Origin: JAIBAJ01 sp965284645
GTDB taxonomy: Bacteria > Bacteroidota > Bacteroidia > JAIBAJ01
NCBI GenBank assembly: GCA_965284645.1
Contig: OZ260106.1
Location: forward strand, 3,348,001 to 3,412,000
DNA: 64,000 bases
Direction of reading: 5' to 3'
Part shown: positions 45,204 through 53,488 of the stretch, piece after piece
Numbering within the stretch: position 1 is the stretch's first letter
How the letters are laid out: every line of letters starts with the position of its first letter
The notes under the pieces: model-generated
What the model saw: the letters and a program-made list of their open reading frames with translations, nothing else
Databases searched by the model: none
What the model was told of the DNA's origin: nothing
Position numbers and translations under genes: made by a program

Positions 45204-45608
45204 ATGAATTATTGGTTAGTTAAATCAGAGCCCTCGGTTTACGCATGGGAACATTTTTTGAAAGAAGGTCAGGTGATTTGGGACGGGGTTCGGAATTACC
45301 AAGCTAGAAACAATTTGAGAGAAATGAAAGCAGGTGAACAGGTTTTGTTTTACCATAGCAACGAAGGCTTGGCTGTTGTAGGCATTGCTAAAGTTTCAAA
45401 AGAATCATTCCAGGATCCTACTTCCGATAATCCCAATTGGTTGGCCGTAGAATTGATACCCTATAAATCATTTAAAAAACCGGTAGAGCTTGCCCAAATA
45501 AAAGCTGAACCAGTTTTAGGAAATATTGCTTTGGTTCGAAATGGTCGTTTGAGTGTGCAACGATTGACCGAGGAAGAATTTGGAAAACTAGTCGAGATGG
45601 GAAACTAG
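45204..45608 (+). CDS. EVE domain-containing protein
   Basis: I start at 45204 (MNYWLVKSEPSVYAWEHFLK), where EVE proteins normally begin; an upstream in-frame ATG at 45159 would lie inside the lipoprotein gene. The 134-residue protein shows the fold markers NYWLVKSEP, WDGVRNYQARNNLREMKAGE, VLFYHSNEGLAVVGIAKV and LVRNGRLSVQRLTEEEF. EVE proteins are thought to bind modified nucleic acid bases. It follows the lipoprotein gene after 1 bp. Confidence 0.9.
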   Translation: MNYWLVKSEPSVYAWEHFLKEGQVIWDGVRNYQARNNLREMKAGEQVLFYHSNEGLAVVGIAKVSKESFQDPTSDNPNWLAVELIPYKSFKKPVELAQIKAEPVLGNIALVRNGRLSVQRLTEEEFGKLVEMGN

Positions 45609-45644
45609 GTGCCTACCGAAAATTTTAAGTTAATTCCCTCCCTC

Positions 45645-46259
45645 CTACTTTCGTCCATATTTCCAATTTCGGCTTTTTCCTTGGGCGATCCATTCTAATG
45701 CCTGTGCCAACCGTCGGCTTCGTGTTTCTTCTGATTTAGCCTCTTGAAGCCATTGGATGTATTCATTTTTATGGGATAAACTAAATCGTTGGAAGTTTTC
45801 CAGGCACAAAGGTTCCGATTCAAGTGCTTTAATTAAGAAATCGGGGGTTTCCAGACTTTTATCCTTTGTTGGAGCTGGTTTCTTGGGTACTTTAATTCCT
45901 TGTTCGTTCAAAATCATGGCTTGCTGGATAAAGGAAGCTAGCACTTCCTTGGCGGGCAGGTCTGCTATGGAAGTTATTTTACCCCAATCGCCCATAGCCG
46001 ATTTGCCCATCTCCATTTTACCTTCCGGATCTTGAAGCAGAGCAGCCTTCCAGAAACCAAAGGCACAATGTTTTTTGAATGCCGCCATTCCACACATTAA
46101 TTCGCCTTTGTACATAAAATGAGGCATTCCCCATTTAATTGTTTCCTGAGTTTGTGGACAAAGCTCATGAACAGTTTGGCGGATGTACTTCAATATGGGT
46201 TGGGCAAAGCTTGGAGCCTTGTCTATGTATGCGTCGATACGGGAATCGGTTGCTGTCAT
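45645..46259 (-). CDS. YdeI/OmdA-like protein with DUF1801 domain
   Basis: The 204-residue protein has an N-terminal DUF1801 domain (IDKAPSFAQPILKYIRQTVH, TIKWGMPHFMYKGELMCGMA) and a C-terminal helical part (LENFQRFSLSHKNEYIQWLQ, EETRSRRLAQALEWIAQGKS). This layout is that of the YdeI/OmpD-associated family. It is probably cytosolic, and its role is unknown. It is convergent with the EVE gene. Confidence 0.85.
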   Translation of the reverse strand: MTATDSRIDAYIDKAPSFAQPILKYIRQTVHELCPQTQETIKWGMPHFMYKGELMCGMAAFKKHCAFGFWKAALLQDPEGKMEMGKSAMGDWGKITSIADLPAKEVLASFIQQAMILNEQGIKVPKKPAPTKDKSLETPDFLIKALESEPLCLENFQRFSLSHKNEYIQWLQEAKSEETRSRRLAQALEWIAQGKSRNWKYGRK

Positions 46260-46389
46260 TTTCCAAAATTTTATCGGCCTAATTTATAACTTTTGAAAGC
46301 AATTGGTAAATCAAATTCACAACAAAAACTCATTAAATTTCATTCAAGAACATTCCTTATCCTTGCTTTCGAAATTTTTATAAATCCTT

Positions 46390-46899
46390 ATGAACGGCAT
46401 TATTTCAAGCCCTTTAGGCTTAATTCATTTAGTTTCAGCCTTTGTAGCCATGGTATTTGGCCTTTGGGTTTTGGTGATACCCAAAGGTGATTTGAAGCAT
46501 AAACAAATTGGCTATATTTATCTGGCAGGCATGGCTGTATTAAATACCACAGCCTTTATGATTTATTCGCTGTATGGCTATTTCGGCATTTTTCATTGGA
46601 TGGCCGTATTGAGCAGTTTAACTTTAATCGCAGGAATGGTTCCCATCTTGACTAAACGAACATCCAATCCAGTAGGCACCCACCTTACTTATATGTATTG
46701 GAGTGTAGTTGGATTGTATGCGGCGTTTATGGCGGAAGTTTTTTCTAGACTACCAAAGATTGTTTTGGACGCCCAAGGAAAACCAACCTATACCTTCTAC
46801 AACTTTATTGGTATTGCTATAGGCCTTGTAATGGGAATAGGGATTTATGTATTTATTAAATTCCGCAAATCTTGGGAGGAAGAAGGAAAAAACGTTTAG
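46390..46899 (+). CDS. DUF2306-like membrane protein
   Basis: The 169-residue protein has four hydrophobic helices (residues about 9-29, 41-62, 68-86 and 100-118) plus a fifth near 140-158. It contains the HLVSAFVAMVFGLWVLVIPKG and KQIGYIYLAGMAVLNTTAFM parts seen in DUF2306. The two histidines in these helices and the FHWMA stretch may bind a cofactor, but this is speculative. The gene is isolated. Confidence 0.75.
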   Translation: MNGIISSPLGLIHLVSAFVAMVFGLWVLVIPKGDLKHKQIGYIYLAGMAVLNTTAFMIYSLYGYFGIFHWMAVLSSLTLIAGMVPILTKRTSNPVGTHLTYMYWSVVGLYAAFMAEVFSRLPKIVLDAQGKPTYTFYNFIGIAIGLVMGIGIYVFIKFRKSWEEEGKNV

Positions 46900-46934
46900 G
46901 TAGACAGGATTGACCTCTGGTTAATAAAATCTAA

Positions 46935-46964
46935 TTGGAGGCGTTTGTCTAGTGTTTACATTTG
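46935..46964 (+). promoter_or_regulatory. Strong Bacteroidota-type promoter
   Basis: TTG (46935-46937), 19 bp, TACATTTG (46957-46964). Both elements and the spacing match the consensus, 16 bp before the next gene. Confidence 0.65.
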
Positions 46965-46980
46965 AAAACTATCCAAGTCA

Positions 46981-47550
46981 ATGCCAAAGAATGGAATCCA
47001 TACTAACTTTTTTATATCCTTGTTAGCATTAGGGTTGGTATGTTTGCTCACCTTGGATATGAAAGGACAAGCATCCCAACTAGATTCATTAGAGAAATCG
47101 ATTTCCAAGTCACTAACAGCTCGGAATTACTTCCAATCGTACTTTGGGTTACCCCCTATCCACCAAGGAAATACAGAAGTGGTTGGCAGTACAGAATTGG
47201 ATAGGAGATTATTTTTTTTTGAGGATCATACCTTTGAAGAATGGGTACTTAAGGATTGGGATGTGCCTGTTTTTCCAGAAAAATGTGTGAAAACAAATGG
47301 AAAAACGAATTTTACCTTGTTGCTTTCTGGGGAATGGAAATTGATGGGTAACAATGTATTGCTGAAGTATAAATTTGAATTGGTTTATTCCCAAGCTGAT
47401 TTTTCAAATTGTTTGACAGCGGGTCAACCAAAACGATTCAAATGTAGCAGCACTCCCATTTGCAACTTCGATTTAAGCCTTAAGCGAATGTTTTTATTCA
47501 AAAAGGAGGAATTGCATGAAGTTGGAAATTTGGAATATAACTATAAGTAA
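46981..47550 (+). CDS. Secreted protein of unknown function
   Basis: The 189-residue protein has a signal peptide (LLALGLVCLLTLDMKGQ) and a mature part without recognised domains. Two pairs of Cys (C...CSSTPIC near the end) may form disulphides. Its promoter is one of the clearest in the window. The function is unknown. Confidence 0.6.
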   Translation: MPKNGIHTNFFISLLALGLVCLLTLDMKGQASQLDSLEKSISKSLTARNYFQSYFGLPPIHQGNTEVVGSTELDRRLFFFEDHTFEEWVLKDWDVPVFPEKCVKTNGKTNFTLLLSGEWKLMGNNVLLKYKFELVYSQADFSNCLTAGQPKRFKCSSTPICNFDLSLKRMFLFKKEELHEVGNLEYNYK

Positions 47551-47603
47551 AGCTTTTTATTAGAAGCGGCCCCATTTCAAGGTAAATGCTTTATTCTGGG
47601 TTT

Positions 47604-47743
47604 CGGGCAGGGATAGAAGCGTAAAGCCCACAGCGGCCTGAGCGAAAGCGAAAGGCGCGAGGACTTGCAGCGTATAGCCCGACCATGAGCCCATTACCAA
47701 TGACAAGACGAAGAGCTAATGATTGTGGCGTATGGTGCCCGCC
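47604..47743 (-). repeat. Family B structured repeat (B7)
   Basis: On the minus strand: outer CGGGC/GCCCG; hairpin ACCAT/ATGGT; inner GGG/CCC; AAGTCC/GGGCTT; type I apical part. It follows a T7 run. It lies in the 500 bp gap before the PadR gene. Confidence 0.9.
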
Positions 47744-47882
47744 TAAAAAAACTAATCCAGCTTCAATTTCTCTTCATAAGCTATTTCGGAGTTTGAAATA
47801 AAACCCAAAAAACTCGACGTTTTTGCTCTTTTGGCCTTAAAAATATCGCCAATAAATACCCAAAAACTACTCAAAAATCGAC

Positions 47883-47990
47883 ACTACCTTGCACTACATA
47901 GTACCTTGCATAGAAATTATTCCTATTGATTTTCAATCACTTACTGCATAGTACTAAATATTTTTAGGTACTATGCGATACAAGGTACTA
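47883..47990. promoter_or_regulatory. Operator cluster upstream of the PadR-type gene
   Basis: A perfect 9-bp inverted repeat GCATAGTAC/GTACTATGC lies at 47946-47976 with a 13-base AT-rich centre. TAGTACCTTGCAT at 47899-47911 is repeated inverted as ATACAAGGTACTA at 47978-47990. A third related stretch, ACTACCTTGCA, starts at 47883. These are likely binding sites of the PadR protein encoded just downstream. Confidence 0.65.
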
Positions 47991-48052
47991 AAAAACATCA
48001 CATATTTGCATCGTGAACGAACACAGTGTTTGTTCTTAAAAAGAAAAAGACC

Positions 48053-48385
48053 ATGAGTGAAAATATAAACATACAAATGCGAAAAGGAGTGCTGGAATTT
48101 TGCATCCTTTCCATTTTAAAGCAGCACGATGCTTATACCAGCGAAATCATCGAGCGATTGAAAGATGCGCAACTGATTGTGGTAGAGGGTACTTTATATC
48201 CTTTGCTGACCCGGTTGAAAAACGATGGTGTACTTTCCTACCGTTGGGAAGAGTCGCCAAGCGGACCACCCCGGAAATACTACCGCATTACACCGGAAGG
48301 AGAAGCTGTTTTGGCCGAGCTATTAAAAAGCTGGAACGAGCTTGTTGAATCTGTGAACCTCATAACCCAATCCCAATCCAAATAA
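48053..48385 (+). CDS. PadR-family transcriptional regulator
   Basis: I choose ATG at 48053 (MSENINIQMRKGVLEFCILS), giving 110 residues; the GTG at 48026 would add a basic extension lacking in the family. The winged helix has CILSILKQHDAYTSEIIERL, and the wing VVEGTLYPLLTRLKNDGVL is followed by GPPRKYYRITPEGEAVLAELL. PadR proteins are small dimeric repressors that often control the next gene. Here that is the PspC-domain gene 26 bp downstream, and the operator cluster upstream suggests autoregulation. Confidence 0.92.
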   Translation: MSENINIQMRKGVLEFCILSILKQHDAYTSEIIERLKDAQLIVVEGTLYPLLTRLKNDGVLSYRWEESPSGPPRKYYRITPEGEAVLAELLKSWNELVESVNLITQSQSK

Positions 48386-48411
48386 TACCATCACCCGAAA
48401 ATCAACTCAAA

Positions 48412-50382
48412 ATGAATAAGACTTTAACCATCAATTTAGGCGGCTTTGTTTTTCACATCGACGAAACAGCCTACGATATTTTAAGCAAATACCTTCAAAC
48501 TTTAAAAGGCTATTTCTCAAATCCTGAAACCAGAGACGAAATTGTAAGCGATGTAGAAGCCCGAATGGCTGAACTGTTCCGTGCCGAATTAGGTAAAAAC
48601 AGAGAAGTAATTGGAATGGAGGATGTAAACAAAATCATTTCAATCCTTGGTAATCCGGAAGATTTTGGTGGAGATACCGAGCCAACTAAGGCCAACCAAC
48701 CTTTCTCCAATCCACAGGCCTTTGATTATACCAACCAAAGCCGCCGCCGTGTATTCCGTGATCCAGACGATAAAGTAGTAGGCGGTGTATGCAGTGGATT
48801 AGCCAGCTATTTTGGATTTGACCCTTTGTGGTTGCGCCTCGGTTGGGTAATTAGTTTATTCTTCTTCGGTATGGGCTTTCTCTTGTATTTAGTATTGTGG
48901 ATTATCATTCCAAAAGCTATTACCACAGCCGATAAACTGGAAATGCGCGGTGAACCTGTGAATTTGCAGAATATTGAAAAACAGGTGATGGAAGAAATGA
49001 AGGATTTTGAAGAAAGAGCCAAAGAATTTGGAAAAGATGCCAAAACCTGGGGACGAAATGCGCCACAAGGTCCGGCTGGAAGGTTCTTCAATGATTTTTT
49101 CAGACTATTGGGGCTCATTGTTGTGAAATTTTTCTCCTTTATCGGGAAAATTATCGGTGGATTCTTTTTAATCCTCGCCTGTGCGGTAGGCTTTGCTTTC
49201 CTGGCCATCCTATTTGGCAGCATGGACTTCATTCATGTCAACATCAACCAGCAGGATTTTGGTATCAATCTCCATGATTTGTTGAGCCGAATCTTTGTTA
49301 GTGAATTGGACCAAAACCTCTTCCTTGGAGCCCTTGCCTTCTTCTCCTTTATTCCTTTAACCTTATTAGTTTATTGGGCTATCCGTATCCTATTCAAAGT
49401 AAAAAGAGGCAATTTGATTCCGTGGGTGGTTACAGGTCTGTTGGTAGCAGGAATCTTACTTCTTATTTCCCCTTTGCGCAACCTGAAAAAGGATACCAAA
49501 ACTTTGTATGTGGATAAAAGTCAGATTAAAATCAAAAACTGCGACACCTTATATATCGAAACAGATCCCAAAACCGATGCAATTATGACCAATGGTTTTA
49601 ATGATGATGAAGATTTGAACTTCGTTGGCAACTGGAAGATAATGGTAGACAATGAAACCCCATCATTGGTAGGTGTTACCCGATTGGATATTGTTAAATC
49701 GCCCACTGATTCGACTTGGATCGAAGTGGTACGTTCGGCCAAAGGTTCAGATAAAGAAGCTGCCGGTAGAAGAGCAAAATCTATCGATTACGGCATAAGC
49801 CAACGTGATAGTTTATTGGTTGTAAACGGACATTTCAATTTAGCTGATAATGAGCAATTACGTAATCAAAAATTGCGAGTGATTTTGCACCTTGGTCAAG
49901 GTAAAACCATTTACCTCAATAAAAGCATCGAACCAATTATTTACGATATCAAAAACGTAACCAACACCTACGATTCTGATATGTTGGGCCACTACTGGAC
50001 AATGACCATGGATGGGCTAGCTTGTCCGGATTTCAGAAAAACCGACGAGCCATCTGAAGAAGATCCAGAAGAATTAGGGGATGCGAAAGAATGGGACAAT
50101 GCAGATGGAAGCCATAGCATTGAAATTGAAAACATAACAAGCAATTCCAAATCAGTTATTATCGACGACAAAGGTGACAAAACCGAAATTGTAGAAAAAA
50201 ACCTTGGCAATGGCACCAAAGAAATTACCGTAAAGAAATGGAATAAAAAAGGCAAACTACTCAATGAAACCATTAATGTAGTAAAGAGTGAGAAAGTTGA
50301 AATTCCCGAACCACCAACCCCTCCTACTCCATCCAAAGGACAAGGCGAAAAAAAGAAGGAAGTAAAAGTCATCGTTCGCTAA
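48412..50382 (+). CDS. PspC-domain membrane protein
   Basis: The 656-residue protein begins with a short domain LNLGGFVFHIDETAYDILSK-like helix region (residues 1-95, rich in acidic residues). A PspC domain follows (FRDPDDKVVGGVCSGLASYF then GFDPLWLRLGWVISLFFFG, residues about 105-165). Further membrane helices near 230-270 and 300-365 precede a long C-terminal beta-rich domain (about 370-640). PspC family proteins act in envelope stress. The tandem PadR-PspC arrangement is typical in Bacteroidota. The C-terminal part may sit outside the cytoplasm. Confidence 0.88.
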   Translation: MNKTLTINLGGFVFHIDETAYDILSKYLQTLKGYFSNPETRDEIVSDVEARMAELFRAELGKNREVIGMEDVNKIISILGNPEDFGGDTEPTKANQPFSNPQAFDYTNQSRRRVFRDPDDKVVGGVCSGLASYFGFDPLWLRLGWVISLFFFGMGFLLYLVLWIIIPKAITTADKLEMRGEPVNLQNIEKQVMEEMKDFEERAKEFGKDAKTWGRNAPQGPAGRFFNDFFRLLGLIVVKFFSFIGKIIGGFFLILACAVGFAFLAILFGSMDFIHVNINQQDFGINLHDLLSRIFVSELDQNLFLGALAFFSFIPLTLLVYWAIRILFKVKRGNLIPWVVTGLLVAGILLLISPLRNLKKDTKTLYVDKSQIKIKNCDTLYIETDPKTDAIMTNGFNDDEDLNFVGNWKIMVDNETPSLVGVTRLDIVKSPTDSTWIEVVRSAKGSDKEAAGRRAKSIDYGISQRDSLLVVNGHFNLADNEQLRNQKLRVILHLGQGKTIYLNKSIEPIIYDIKNVTNTYDSDMLGHYWTMTMDGLACPDFRKTDEPSEEDPEELGDAKEWDNADGSHSIEIENITSNSKSVIIDDKGDKTEIVEKNLGNGTKEITVKKWNKKGKLLNETINVVKSEKVEIPEPPTPPTPSKGQGEKKKEVKVIVR

Positions 50383-50602
50383 CCCAAATTTTTAGCATTT
50401 TTTTAAATAATCCCCCAAAAATCACCTGGGCTGCACGAAGTGTGTCCAAAATCGAACGAAAACTGTTCAATTACAGTCGACAATCAAACTAAAAAGAGAA
50501 AAGTAAAAACATAAAAAACTAATAATCAATAACTTAAACTATCTGGCATCAAACATGCCATCCTTAAACCATAGCAAACTCAACCAATAAAACAATACAA
50601 AA

Positions 50603-51814
50603 ATGAAAACCTTACTTTTAACAACCGCTATACTTTCGGCTAGTTTTGTTAGCCAAGCCGATACCTGGAGAAAATTCAATACCTCTAACTCTTCTATCCC
50701 TTCCGATATTGTTAATGCTGTTTCAGTTCAGGGAAATACCGTTTGGGTAGGAACCGAACATGGCATCGCAGGATTTACGACCGAAGGAACAATCCAACCA
50801 GACTTAGGTAGTAATCTTCCGACACAAAATACGAGTGTTTTCGCCTTTCCAACCAATGGAAATGTTTGGGCCGGTACCGATGAAGGATTGGTACAATTTG
50901 ATGGAGAACATGGCTGGAACCTACTAACTTCCGAAAACAGTGGATTACCGCTGAATGTAATTCGATCCATGTTTATCGACCACAACGGGAAAACCTGGAT
51001 TGGAACCTGGGGTGGTGGATTAGCTTGCTTGGCCAACGACTGGGAAGTGTTTACTACCTTTAATTCGGGATTGGTTTCGAACGGTATCACTGCCTTGGCC
51101 GAAGACAAAACAGGAAAAATTTGGATTGGCACTTTCAACCGGGGTATATCCATATACGATAACGGACAATGGCAAACCCTAAACACCGACAATTCCATGC
51201 TACCTTCCAATTCGATTCAATGCATTTATGCCGATGGAAACGCACTTTGGATAGGCACCAGTGCAGGAATCGCCAAATATCAAGATGGACAAATTACGAA
51301 ATTCACCACCGCCAATACCGGGATTGTATTTAGTCAGGTTAATTGCTTCATTCGGGAAGGCAATTACCTATGGATAGGATCCGACGGAGGACTTCTCCGC
51401 TACGATGGATTAGGACTCATCAGTTACAATACGGCAAATTCGGGACTGCCTAGTAACGATGTAGTTTCTGTCGGGTTCGACTCCAATGGCAATAAATGGA
51501 TTGGCACTTCCGGTGGCGGTCTGGTGGAATTTAACCCCAATGGTATACCAGCGGGAATCGAGGAAAAGGGTCAATCCATGGCCCAGGCTTATCCAAATCC
51601 ATTTACGGATCAATTATACCTCAACAACCAAGAAAATGAAGTGATGCAGGTTGAAGTTCTGAACTTAAATGGTCAAAAAATCAAATCATTCCAATTACAA
51701 GCGGGTGATCAAACACAAATATCAACCTTAGATTTTCCTGCAGGCGTTTACACTATTCAATTTTATGCTGCTAATAAGCTTGAAAATTTAAGAATAATCA
51801 AATCGGTGGAATAA
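50603..51814 (+). CDS. T9SS-secreted protein with two-component-regulator propeller repeats
   Basis: The 403-residue protein has a signal peptide (TAILSASFVSQADT). Seven propeller blades follow, each with a WIGT-like motif: WVGTEHGIAG, WAGTDEGLVQ, WIGTWGGGLA, WIGTFNRGIS, WIGTSAGIAK, WIGSDGGLLR and WIGTSGGGLV. The C-terminal sorting domain is AYPNPFTDQLYLN ... ENLRIIKSVE. Similar propellers occur as sensor domains of hybrid kinases; here they stand alone in an exported protein. The function is unknown. The gene ends in a strong hairpin. Confidence 0.9.
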   Translation: MKTLLLTTAILSASFVSQADTWRKFNTSNSSIPSDIVNAVSVQGNTVWVGTEHGIAGFTTEGTIQPDLGSNLPTQNTSVFAFPTNGNVWAGTDEGLVQFDGEHGWNLLTSENSGLPLNVIRSMFIDHNGKTWIGTWGGGLACLANDWEVFTTFNSGLVSNGITALAEDKTGKIWIGTFNRGISIYDNGQWQTLNTDNSMLPSNSIQCIYADGNALWIGTSAGIAKYQDGQITKFTTANTGIVFSQVNCFIREGNYLWIGSDGGLLRYDGLGLISYNTANSGLPSNDVVSVGFDSNGNKWIGTSGGGLVEFNPNGIPAGIEEKGQSMAQAYPNPFTDQLYLNNQENEVMQVEVLNLNGQKIKSFQLQAGDQTQISTLDFPAGVYTIQFYAANKLENLRIIKSVE

Positions 51815-51823
51815 AGCATCTCC

Positions 51824-51831
51824 TACCTTTG
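51824..51831 (+). promoter_or_regulatory. -7 box in front of the HEAT gene
   Basis: TACCTTTG is a perfect TAnnTTTG box. It lies directly against the left arm of the terminator of the upstream gene, so a transcript from it would start inside that arm. Confidence 0.4.
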
Positions 51832-51865
51832 AAGCGCAATTGATACCATCAGTTGCGCTTTTTTT
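51832..51865 (+). terminator. Rho-independent terminator abutting the next start codon
   Basis: AAGCGCAA (51832-51839) pairs perfectly with TTGCGCTT (51853-51860) around a 13-base loop, followed by T7. The next base, 51866, begins the ATG of the HEAT-repeat gene. Confidence 0.85.
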
Positions 51866-52627
51866 ATGGGTTTTTACGACCTTTCCAAATCTGAACGCGA
51901 ATTTAAGGTAAGCTTTATCTATCAAGCCCTTGAAACAGATTTGCTTTCAAATCAACATACCGCGTTTCTTTCCTTTTACGCCAACGAGGATACTTATATT
52001 CGTAAAGCAGCTTATATCCAAACTGGTCGACTGTATTCAATTTCCGAAAGCCATAAAGCAAATCTATTAGATCGTTTGTATGATTTTCTAGAACATCCTG
52101 ATTTTAAAGTGCGTCAAACAGCAGTGAATGCAGCAGGAGAAATTGGCATGAAAGATTTTGATCCAATTGAAAGCCTAATGAATACAGCCTTGTTCGACCA
52201 TCATCACGCAGTCCGAAATGCTGTAATCGGTTCAGTGAAAAAGATGGGGCAAAAAAATCCCAAACCCATTCTCCGTTGGGCAAATCAATACCTCGAACAT
52301 CCCGATAAAGAAATCCGTCGCGAAATCTGCCATGGCATCGAATTAAGAGGTCGTACCCATCCTCAGGATATTCTTCCCCTTCTGCAGCAGTTGGAATGGG
52401 ACAAAACCGCCCGGGTCAAAAATACGTTGGTGCATGTACTCGGACAAATTGCCTACAAAAAAGGCTGTCTTGAAACAGTACTCTCTCATTTAGAAAACTG
52501 GAAAAACAAAGAATTAGTAGCTAAAGCCAAACTTGAAATTATTGACGTGCACGATAGGTACAAAAACTTCGCTTTTTATAGCCAAGAACAAGCAATAAAA
52601 ATTATAAATAAACCTTCTATAATTTAA
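51866..52627 (+). CDS. HEAT-repeat protein
   Basis: The 253-residue protein is made of helical repeats, seen as FEHxDxxVRxxAxxxxGxxG-like units (HPDFKVRQTAVNAAGEIGMK, DHHHAVRNAVIGSVKKMGQK, HPDKEIRREICHGIELRGRT, TARVKNTLVHVLGQIAYKK). The fold is shared with DNA alkylation repair (AlkD-like) proteins and other scaffolds. The start codon lies immediately after the T-run of the upstream terminator. No signal peptide is seen, so it is cytoplasmic. The ligand is not known. Confidence 0.75.
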   Translation: MGFYDLSKSEREFKVSFIYQALETDLLSNQHTAFLSFYANEDTYIRKAAYIQTGRLYSISESHKANLLDRLYDFLEHPDFKVRQTAVNAAGEIGMKDFDPIESLMNTALFDHHHAVRNAVIGSVKKMGQKNPKPILRWANQYLEHPDKEIRREICHGIELRGRTHPQDILPLLQQLEWDKTARVKNTLVHVLGQIAYKKGCLETVLSHLENWKNKELVAKAKLEIIDVHDRYKNFAFYSQEQAIKIINKPSII

Positions 52628-52689
52628 AGGAAAAATCTATTTGATAATTCCAAACAAACTATCAATTCAGGATATCTCAAACTCATATC

Positions 52690-52774
52690 TCATATCTCAT
52701 CCCCACTTCTCTTTCCTAATTTCTCTTTTCTAATTTCCCTTTCCTAATTCCCATTTCCTAATTCCCATTTCCCC
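52690..52774. repeat. Pyrimidine-rich degenerate tandem repeat
   Basis: Units such as CTTTCCTAATTT and CCCATTTCCTAATT are repeated about six times in the 130 bp between the HEAT gene and comB. The last few bases reach the 3' end of comB. It resembles the complement of the purine tracts at 31735 and 37727. Confidence 0.7.
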
Positions 52775-53483
52775 ACACCAACTCACTCCCCTTCAACTCC
52801 GGCACACTTTTACACCTATCCAAACTCAAACAATACCTAATATCCTCGGCCAAATTCAAATGCTTTAACCTCTTCCTATGGCTCGATTCGGCCAAATAAG
52901 CATTCATATCGTCTTTTGCCCTCTCGTACAAATGCAGCGCCCCTAAAGCCGAATCACAATTCACTTCAAATTTTCCGCTAGCTAAAAGTCGTTCGGCCAA
53001 AGCCCCACCAAACAAACTATCTTCCAAATTAAACCGATTTTTCCACCCGGCGCATAATACCAGTACATCTCTGTTCTGTTCCAACAAATAGGAAGTCAAG
53101 GCCGAAATATTCAAAAAAGCTCCAATAACCAATTTATAGGCATCCTTGGCAGCAACAATTGCTTGGGTTCCATTGGTGGTTGAAATGGCCACTTTCCGGC
53201 CTTCCACTAGCTCACGAACGTAACTAAATGGTGAATTACCAAAATCAAATCCTTCTTGCCGCTCTCCATTCCTTTCGCCCGCTACCAAATAACCTTTTGA
53301 TTTATACGATAAAGCCTCATCGATGCCTGCAACCGGAACCATAGCCACTACCCCATTATCAAATCCAGTAACCATAGCCGAAGTAGCGCGCAACACATCC
53401 ACCACTACCACAACTGCCTCGTCATTGCGAAAAAGAGGGTATAAAAATGGGGAAAAACAAACACTTATCTGTTTCTTCTCCAC
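52758..53483 (-). CDS. comB: Probable 2-phosphosulfolactate phosphatase
   Basis: The 241-residue protein fits ComB, a magnesium-dependent phosphatase that makes sulfolactate from phosphosulfolactate. VVDVLRATSAMVTGFDNG (near residue 30), GERNGERQEGFDFGNSP, AISTTNGTQAIVAAK and LVLCAGWKNRFNLEDSLFGG are conserved parts. Homologues outside methanogens exist widely and their role in Bacteroidota is not settled; sulfonate metabolism is possible. It starts 5 bp after gcvT and is probably co-transcribed. Confidence 0.88.
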   Translation of the reverse strand: MEKKQISVCFSPFLYPLFRNDEAVVVVVDVLRATSAMVTGFDNGVVAMVPVAGIDEALSYKSKGYLVAGERNGERQEGFDFGNSPFSYVRELVEGRKVAISTTNGTQAIVAAKDAYKLVIGAFLNISALTSYLLEQNRDVLVLCAGWKNRFNLEDSLFGGALAERLLASGKFEVNCDSALGALHLYERAKDDMNAYLAESSHRKRLKHLNLAEDIRYCLSLDRCKSVPELKGSELVWGNGN

Positions 53484-53488
53484 GTAAC

